Shown here piece by piece: positions 22,821 through 27,445 of a stretch of 27,445 nt of DNA. A program made the translations under genes and the position numbers. The DNA is taken from the NCBI GenBank assembly GCA_002342805.1, contig DDQW01000056.1:1-27445 (forward strand). Reading direction: 5' to 3'. The notes beneath the pieces were generated by a model. That model was not told where the DNA came from. It worked only from the letters and a program-made list of their open reading frames with translations, and ran no database searches. Position 1 is the first letter of the stretch, and the number at the start of each line of letters is the position of its first letter. Source of the stretch: Clostridiales bacterium UBA2432 (GTDB lineage Bacteria > Bacillota > Clostridia > Lachnospirales > Vallitaleaceae).

Positions 22821-25370
22821 ATGAATACACGTGTGAAAACAGGAATTCTAGGTCTAGATTCTGCAATTGATGCTTTGAGAATCGGTGATAATGTTGTATG
22901 GCAAGTGGACACATTATCAAGCTATCAGCGAGTGATTGATGCATTTGTATCCCAAGCCTTAAGCGATGAACGCAAATTGGTCTATGTTCGATTTGGCGCA
23001 CACCAACCTTTGATTGATGAAAGTAAACATATTATTATTTATGAGATTGATGCAGAAAAAGGATTTGAAAGTTTTGCAACCGATGTATATCGAATGATTG
23101 AAAAAGAAGGGACGGAAACCTTTTATGTATTTGATGTACTGACAGAGCTTCTTAATAGTTGGTATTCCGATTTGATGATTGGAAATTTTTTTCATGTAAC
23201 TTGCCCCTTTTTATATGAACTTGATACCGTTGCATATTTTGGACTTATTCGTAATGCCCATACGTTTACAACCATAGCAACCATTCGAGAAACAACCCAG
23301 CTCCTACTCGATGCCTATCAAGTTGAAAATCAGTTTTATATTCATCCCCTAAAAGTATGGAAACGCTATTCGCCAACCATGTTTTTCCCCCATAATGTTG
23401 CGGGAGAAGAGGTTGTTCCTATTACATCTAGTGCAGAAGCATCGGCAATTTTTTCGACGATCCGCTTTGGAGAAGAACGCTTAGATTACTGGGACATGAT
23501 TTTTAATGCGGCAAGAGAAAAATTAAATGCAGAAGAAACAATAAAAAATGCCTTACGTGATGATCTTATGTTAAAAATAATCGGACAGGATTCTCGAATG
23601 ATTAAACTGTGCCAGCGATATATGACCTTAGAAGATATTTTGCTTATTCAAGCAAGAACTATAGGTACGGGATATATTGGTGGAAAAAGTGTCGGAATGC
23701 TATTGGCACGAAAAATTATTGAAAAAGAATGTGGAAAAGATGTATCCGACCAATTAGAATCTCATGATTCCTTTTATCTTGGATCCGATGTTTTTTACAC
23801 CTATATTGTACAAAATGGATGGTGGCAACTTCGCACACAGCAGAAAACGGATGAATTTTATTATACTTATGGGAAAGAACTGAAAGAAAAGTTGAAGCAT
23901 GGAGAATTTCCGGATAATATTAAAGAAAAGTTTATACAGCTTCTAGAGTATTTCGGACAATCCCCTATTATTGTACGTTCAAGTTCCCTTCAAGAGGATA
24001 ATTTTGGAAACGCATTTGCAGGCAAATACGAAAGTGTATTTTGTGCAAATCAAGGAACAGAGGATGAGAGATATGAAGAATTTGTCGATGCTATTCGTAA
24101 GGTATATGCAAGTGCAATGAATGAAAGTGCCTTGGTCTATCGAAAGAACCGTGGTCTCTTTAGTGAAGATGAGCAAATGGCTATTCTTATTCAACGTGTC
24201 TCAGGCGATTTTCATGGAGAATATTTTTTTCCTCATGCAGCAGGTGTAGGCCATTCCACGAATTTATATGTGTGGAACCAAGACATTGACATTCATGCAG
24301 GTATGCTAAGGATTGTTTTCGGTTTAGGCACACGGGCAGTTGACCGTATCGAAGGAGATTACGCGAAAATTGTGAGCTTGGATCATCCCGAGAAAACAAG
24401 CCCGATGAACTATGAAGATGAAAAAAAGTATTCCCAGCATTATGTGGATTTGTTATCCGTAAAAGACAATAAACTAACGACGTTGCCGATGGAAAAAATT
24501 CAATCCATTGATTTAAAAACGGAATCAAACCTTTTTTTTAGAATTGACGGGGAAGCGAGACGTCGTATTCGTGAGTCGGGCTTAAAAGGAATAGATACCC
24601 CCTACATTCTAGATTTAAAACGAATGATAAATACCACAGAGTTTCCAAGTGCAATGCGCCATATGATGACAACCATTGAAAAGATTTATGACTATCCTGT
24701 AGATATTGAATTTACTGTGAATTTTACACGAGAAGAAAAATATAAAATCAATATTGTTCAGTGTCGTCCGCTGCAAACCAAAATAATTGGAGAACCTGTC
24801 GCTATGCCGGATAAAGTGGAAGCAACATCGTGCCTAATTCAAAGCAAAGGGAACTTTATGGGGGGCAATGTGCATTTACCGATTCAATGGGTTATTTTTG
24901 TAGACCCGGTTGAATACCTGGCTTTATCTCAACAAGATAAATATGCAAGCGGAAAAATCATTGGCAAATTAAATGCAGAATTAAAAGATGACGTGGTTAT
25001 GTTAATGGGACCCGGACGATGGGGGACGACAACACCATCATTGGGAGTGCCGGTAAAGTTTCACGATATTTGCTATATGAATGTTTTGTGTGAAATGGCA
25101 CTGAGTGGTTTTATGCCCGAACTATCCTATGGAAGCCATTTTTTTCAAGATATTGTTGAATCGGATGTGTTTTATTGTGCTATATTTGAAGGGATGAAAG
25201 ATGTTAATATTAATCTTGCAATACTATCCGAAAAAGAGAATCAATTAACCCAGCGAATTTCTGTCGATAGCTCTTGGGAGAAAGTGATTCGACTCGTTGA
25301 GTTTGAAAGCTTAGAATTGTATTCGGATATACAATCTCAACGACTGATCTGTTGTAAAAAAAATGACTAA
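22821..25370 (+). CDS. PEP/pyruvate-binding (PPDK_N) domain protein with degenerate RecA/KaiC-like N-terminal domain
   Basis: In this 849-aa cytoplasmic protein, residues 1-190 resemble a KaiC/RecA fold: GILGLDSAIDALRIGDNVVW matches the approach to a P-loop and FYVFDVLTELLNSW a Walker B strand. The phosphate-binding loop itself is replaced by QVDTLSSY, with no GKT/S. From about residue 285 a PPDK_N ATP-grasp domain follows: YIGGKSVGMLLA, IIVRSSSLQEDNFGNAFAGKYESVF (Arg386 region), MAILIQRVSG, VFGLGTRAVDR and VQCRPLQ. A final section of about 180 residues includes MLMGPGRWGTT. It lacks the swivelling phosphohistidine domain and the PEP-binding barrel, so it cannot be a complete pyruvate phosphate dikinase or PEP synthase. 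AAAGGAGG precedes the ATG. Function unknown; a phosphotransfer partner or metabolic sensor role is inference. Confidence 0.8.
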   Translation: MNTRVKTGILGLDSAIDALRIGDNVVWQVDTLSSYQRVIDAFVSQALSDERKLVYVRFGAHQPLIDESKHIIIYEIDAEKGFESFATDVYRMIEKEGTETFYVFDVLTELLNSWYSDLMIGNFFHVTCPFLYELDTVAYFGLIRNAHTFTTIATIRETTQLLLDAYQVENQFYIHPLKVWKRYSPTMFFPHNVAGEEVVPITSSAEASAIFSTIRFGEERLDYWDMIFNAAREKLNAEETIKNALRDDLMLKIIGQDSRMIKLCQRYMTLEDILLIQARTIGTGYIGGKSVGMLLARKIIEKECGKDVSDQLESHDSFYLGSDVFYTYIVQNGWWQLRTQQKTDEFYYTYGKELKEKLKHGEFPDNIKEKFIQLLEYFGQSPIIVRSSSLQEDNFGNAFAGKYESVFCANQGTEDERYEEFVDAIRKVYASAMNESALVYRKNRGLFSEDEQMAILIQRVSGDFHGEYFFPHAAGVGHSTNLYVWNQDIDIHAGMLRIVFGLGTRAVDRIEGDYAKIVSLDHPEKTSPMNYEDEKKYSQHYVDLLSVKDNKLTTLPMEKIQSIDLKTESNLFFRIDGEARRRIRESGLKGIDTPYILDLKRMINTTEFPSAMRHMMTTIEKIYDYPVDIEFTVNFTREEKYKINIVQCRPLQTKIIGEPVAMPDKVEATSCLIQSKGNFMGGNVHLPIQWVIFVDPVEYLALSQQDKYASGKIIGKLNAELKDDVVMLMGPGRWGTTTPSLGVPVKFHDICYMNVLCEMALSGFMPELSYGSHFFQDIVESDVFYCAIFEGMKDVNINLAILSEKENQLTQRISVDSSWEKVIRLVEFESLELYSDIQSQRLICCKKND

Positions 25371-25385
25371 ATTGTGCAGTTTTGA

Positions 25386-25413
25386 TTGACAAATTCTTTC
25401 ATGTTGATACAAT
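25386..25413 (+). promoter_or_regulatory. Strong promoter of gdhA
   Basis: A consensus -35 TTGACA (25386-25391), a 16-bp spacer and TACAAT (25408-25413) preceded by TGA make an extended -10. The expected start is near 25420, giving a leader of about 45 nt with GGAGG at 25454-25458. Confidence 0.78.
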
Positions 25414-25465
25414 AAAAAGGTAACACGTTAAAGGTATAAACAATAGGACAAGTGGAGGCAATTTT

Positions 25466-26806
25466 ATGAAAAATCTACAGCACATCATGGGTGAGGCGAT
25501 AAAGCGTAATCCTAACGAACCCGAATTCTTACAAGCTGTTCAAGAAGTTCTAGAATCACTAGAGCCAGTTGCAGAAAAATATCCGGAATACGTCGAAGCA
25601 GGTATTTTTGAACGAATTATTGAACCTGAACGTCAGATCATGTTTAGAGTGCCTTGGGTTGATGATCAAGGAAAAGTAAATGTTAATCGTGGATTTAGAG
25701 TACAATTTAACAGTGCGATTGGTCCATATAAAGGCGGTTTACGTTTTCATCCTTCTGTTAACCTTGGAATTATTAAGTTCCTAGGTTTTGAACAAATATT
25801 TAAAAATTCACTAACAAGTTTACCAATGGGCGGTGGTAAAGGTGGAAGTGATTTTGATCCAAAAGGAAAATCGGATGGAGAAATCATGCGCTTTTGTCAA
25901 AGTTTTATGTTTGAATTAAGTCGTCATATTGGTGAAAACACAGATATTCCGGCAGGAGATATCGGAGTTGGCGGTCGTGAAATCGGATATATGTATGGAA
26001 TGTATAAAAAGATGCGTAATGAATTTACCGGTGTATTAACAGGTAAAGGATTAACCTATGGTGGGTCATTAGCAAGAACGCAAGCAACAGGATATGGTGT
26101 ATGCTACTTTATGGATGAAGCTATGAAAGATATTAAAGGAAAATCATTTGACGGATCAACAGTGGTTATTTCCGGTTCTGGAAACGTAGCAATCTATGCA
26201 ACAGAAAAAGCCCAAGAACTTGGAGCAAAAGTGGTTGCATTAAGTGATTCCAGTGGATATATTCATGATCCTGAAGGTATTAAGTTAGATACGGTAAAAC
26301 GTATCAAAGAAGTTGAGCGTAAGCGAATCAAAGAATACGTCATTGACCATCCTAATGCAACATATACAGAAGGATGTTTAGGGATTTGGAGTATTCCATG
26401 TGATATTGCACTCCCTTGTGCAACACAAAATGAACTTGATGGTGAAGCAGCTCAAACTCTTGTTAATAACGGATGTTTTGCCGTTGGTGAAGGCGCTAAT
26501 ATGCCCTCAACGCCTGAAGCGGTTGAAATCTTTATCAAGAATAAGATCGTATATGGACCTGGTAAAGCAGCTAATGCCGGTGGTGTTGCTACCTCAGGTT
26601 TAGAAATGAGCCAAAACAGTATGCGTTATGCATGGAGTTTTGAAGAAGTGGATGCAAAATTAAAAGATATTATGGTGAATATTTACAAGTCAGCAAGTGA
26701 AGCGGCAAAAGAATTTAACGAAGAAGATAATCTCGTTATCGGTTCAAATATCGCAGGCTTTATGAAAGTTGCTGAAGCAATGTTAGCACAGGGTGTTGCA
26801 TACTAG
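25466..26806 (+). CDS. gdhA: NADP-type glutamate dehydrogenase
   Basis: This 446-aa enzyme of the hexameric GdhA family reversibly aminates 2-oxoglutarate to glutamate, assimilating ammonium. Family marks are RVQFNSAIGPYKGGLRFHP, LPMGGGKGGSDFDP with catalytic Lys125, DIPAGDIGVGGREIGYMYG, the Rossmann motif VVISGSGNVAIYA, ALPCATQNELD, and a C-terminal GGVATSGLEMSQNS. The length and the RYAWSFEEVDAKL segment are typical of the bacterial ~450-aa class, usually NADPH-linked. Coenzyme choice is inferred from family, not read from a single residue. It is monocistronic, with a strong promoter upstream and a hairpin terminator downstream. It is the most ordinary metabolic gene here and gives no hint of transfer. 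Confidence 0.95.
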   Translation: MKNLQHIMGEAIKRNPNEPEFLQAVQEVLESLEPVAEKYPEYVEAGIFERIIEPERQIMFRVPWVDDQGKVNVNRGFRVQFNSAIGPYKGGLRFHPSVNLGIIKFLGFEQIFKNSLTSLPMGGGKGGSDFDPKGKSDGEIMRFCQSFMFELSRHIGENTDIPAGDIGVGGREIGYMYGMYKKMRNEFTGVLTGKGLTYGGSLARTQATGYGVCYFMDEAMKDIKGKSFDGSTVVISGSGNVAIYATEKAQELGAKVVALSDSSGYIHDPEGIKLDTVKRIKEVERKRIKEYVIDHPNATYTEGCLGIWSIPCDIALPCATQNELDGEAAQTLVNNGCFAVGEGANMPSTPEAVEIFIKNKIVYGPGKAANAGGVATSGLEMSQNSMRYAWSFEEVDAKLKDIMVNIYKSASEAAKEFNEEDNLVIGSNIAGFMKVAEAMLAQGVAY

Positions 26807-26826
26807 AAAATCTTACTAAATATTTC

Positions 26827-26855
26827 TTTACAAAATATAATTTCAATGATAAACT
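26827..26855 (+). promoter_or_regulatory. Candidate araR promoter
   Basis: TTTACA (26827-26832), a 17-bp spacer and TAAACT (26850-26855) preceded by TGA form a plausible extended -10 promoter. The expected start, near 26862, falls inside the AraR-like operator. A second TATAAT at 26836-26841 is an alternative -10 without a clear -35. Confidence 0.5.
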
Positions 26856-26896
26856 TAACTTGTACGTACCAATTGCGTATGAGTTAAGTTTTTTTT
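26851..26896 (+). terminator. Intrinsic terminator of gdhA
   Basis: AAACTTAACT (26851-26860) pairs with AGTTAAGTTT (26882-26891). After a TG/TG internal loop, TACG (26863-26866) can pair with CGTA. A run of T to 26896 follows. The region also holds the araR -10 and an AraR-like operator. Confidence 0.75.
26858..26873 (+). promoter_or_regulatory. AraR-like operator
   Basis: ACTTGTACGTACCAAT matches 14 of 16 positions of the Bacillus subtilis AraR operator consensus ATTTGTACGTACAAAT, with the central TTGTACGTAC intact. It lies 38 nt before the araR start codon and over the predicted transcription start, which suits autorepression relieved by arabinose. Confidence 0.65.
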
Positions 26897-26911
26897 ATTC
26901 GAGGTGCTAAA

Positions 26912-27445
26912 ATGGCAATAAATGAACCGAAATATAAGCATGTTAAAGAACATATTATTGGATATATAACCCAAAACAGCTTGAATTATAATGATCCCAT
27001 CAAATCAGAGATTGAATTGATGAAAGAATTTGGTGTCAGCCGACACACGATTCGTAAAGCCATTGGAGACTTAGTCAATGAAGGTTGGTTATATAAACAG
27101 CAAGGACGAGGAACATTTGTTGCAAATACTAAGCAACAAGCCCCTGGAAAAGGCAAGTTGATTGGTGTGATTACAACATATATTAAGGATTATATTTTCC
27201 CTGAAATCATATCAGGAATTGAAGGTGTACTTAGTGATCAAGGCTATAGCATTATTATAGGTAATACCAATAATGACATCGAAAAGGAACGGGCCATACT
27301 TAAGAATATGCTTAAGCATAATTTGTCTGGGCTAATTGTTGAACCCACAAAGAGTATTTTTCCAAATCATAATGATGACTTATTTAAAAAACTTCAAAGT
27401 CAAGGTGTTCCTATTCTCTTTATCCATGCAACTTATCAAAATGTA
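26912..27445 (+). CDS. araR: AraR, GntR/LacI-type arabinose repressor (5' part, runs off the window)
   Basis: Only the first 178 residues lie in the window; the frame is open to the last base. Residues 1-70 are a GntR winged helix (KSEIELMKEFGVSRHTIRKA, then QQGRGTFVAN). From residue 83 a LacI-type effector domain begins (LIGVITTYIKDYIFPEIISG, GLIVEPTKS). These segments closely follow Bacillus subtilis AraR, where L-arabinose releases the repressor from operators of arabinose genes. The ATG has GAGGTG 5 nt upstream and an AraR-like operator in the leader. Arabinose utilisation genes would be expected just beyond the right edge, which is an inference from the usual gene order. A complete AraR is about 360-380 aa, so roughly half is missing here. 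Confidence 0.9.
   Translation, partial: MAINEPKYKHVKEHIIGYITQNSLNYNDPIKSEIELMKEFGVSRHTIRKAIGDLVNEGWLYKQQGRGTFVANTKQQAPGKGKLIGVITTYIKDYIFPEIISGIEGVLSDQGYSIIIGNTNNDIEKERAILKNMLKHNLSGLIVEPTKSIFPNHNDDLFKKLQSQGVPILFIHATYQNV

Noticed and set aside
25414..25440. GGTAACACGTTAAAGG upstream of gdhA as a CcpA cre site.
   Set aside because: Only a few positions fit the cre pattern and the symmetry is imperfect; it could as well be random leader sequence.

Overview
This window is AT-rich, gene-dense chromosomal DNA with strong AGGAGG-type ribosome binding sites and many extended -10 (TGn) promoters. It carries YesM/YesN-type two-component genes, a ChvE/GguAB-type sugar importer, an NADP-type glutamate dehydrogenase and the start of an AraR regulator. 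Together these point to a saccharolytic, fermentative low-GC Firmicute of the class Clostridia, probably Lachnospirales-like. The genus cannot be fixed from the sequence. I see no rRNA, tRNA, CRISPR array, insertion sequence or phage gene, and no gene-free stretch longer than 300 bases.

Positions 1-6235 hold housekeeping and uncharacterised genes: a large lipoprotein with a C-terminal C39-like peptidase domain, an AI-2E family membrane protein on the minus strand, a DUF815 ATPase, and rlmH. The rlmH gene keeps the SAM-binding loop but lacks the conserved C-terminal tail of the family. It runs head-on into a minus-strand, strongly diverged RlmH homologue that lacks the SAM loop but has the missing tail. 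Each gene appears to have its terminator inside the other's coding region. This complementary pair is the most unusual item in the window.

Positions 6364-21927 form a sugar-sensing, sugar-import and glycan-processing region. It starts with a four-gene sensor unit: anchored sugar-binding protein, YesM/LytS-type histidine kinase, YesN-type AraC response regulator, and a second anchored binding protein resembling XylF/ChvE. Next come a lipoprotein fusing a DUF4015 putative glycosidase to a NodB-type deacetylase, a minus-strand AraC regulator divergent from a cytoplasmic GH2 beta-mannosidase, and a chvE-gguA-gguB monosaccharide ABC importer. The likely flow is that extracellular sugar is read by the binding protein/kinase complex, the response regulator activates the importer, and the enzymes supply sugar from glycans. 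The exact sugar is not settled.

Positions 22006-26806 hold a formate/nitrite-family channel co-transcribed with an uncharacterised protein made of a P-loop-less RecA/KaiC-like domain plus a pyruvate/PEP-binding ATP-grasp domain, followed by gdhA on its own strong promoter. The window ends inside araR. Its probable promoter and AraR operator are packed into the terminator hairpin of gdhA.
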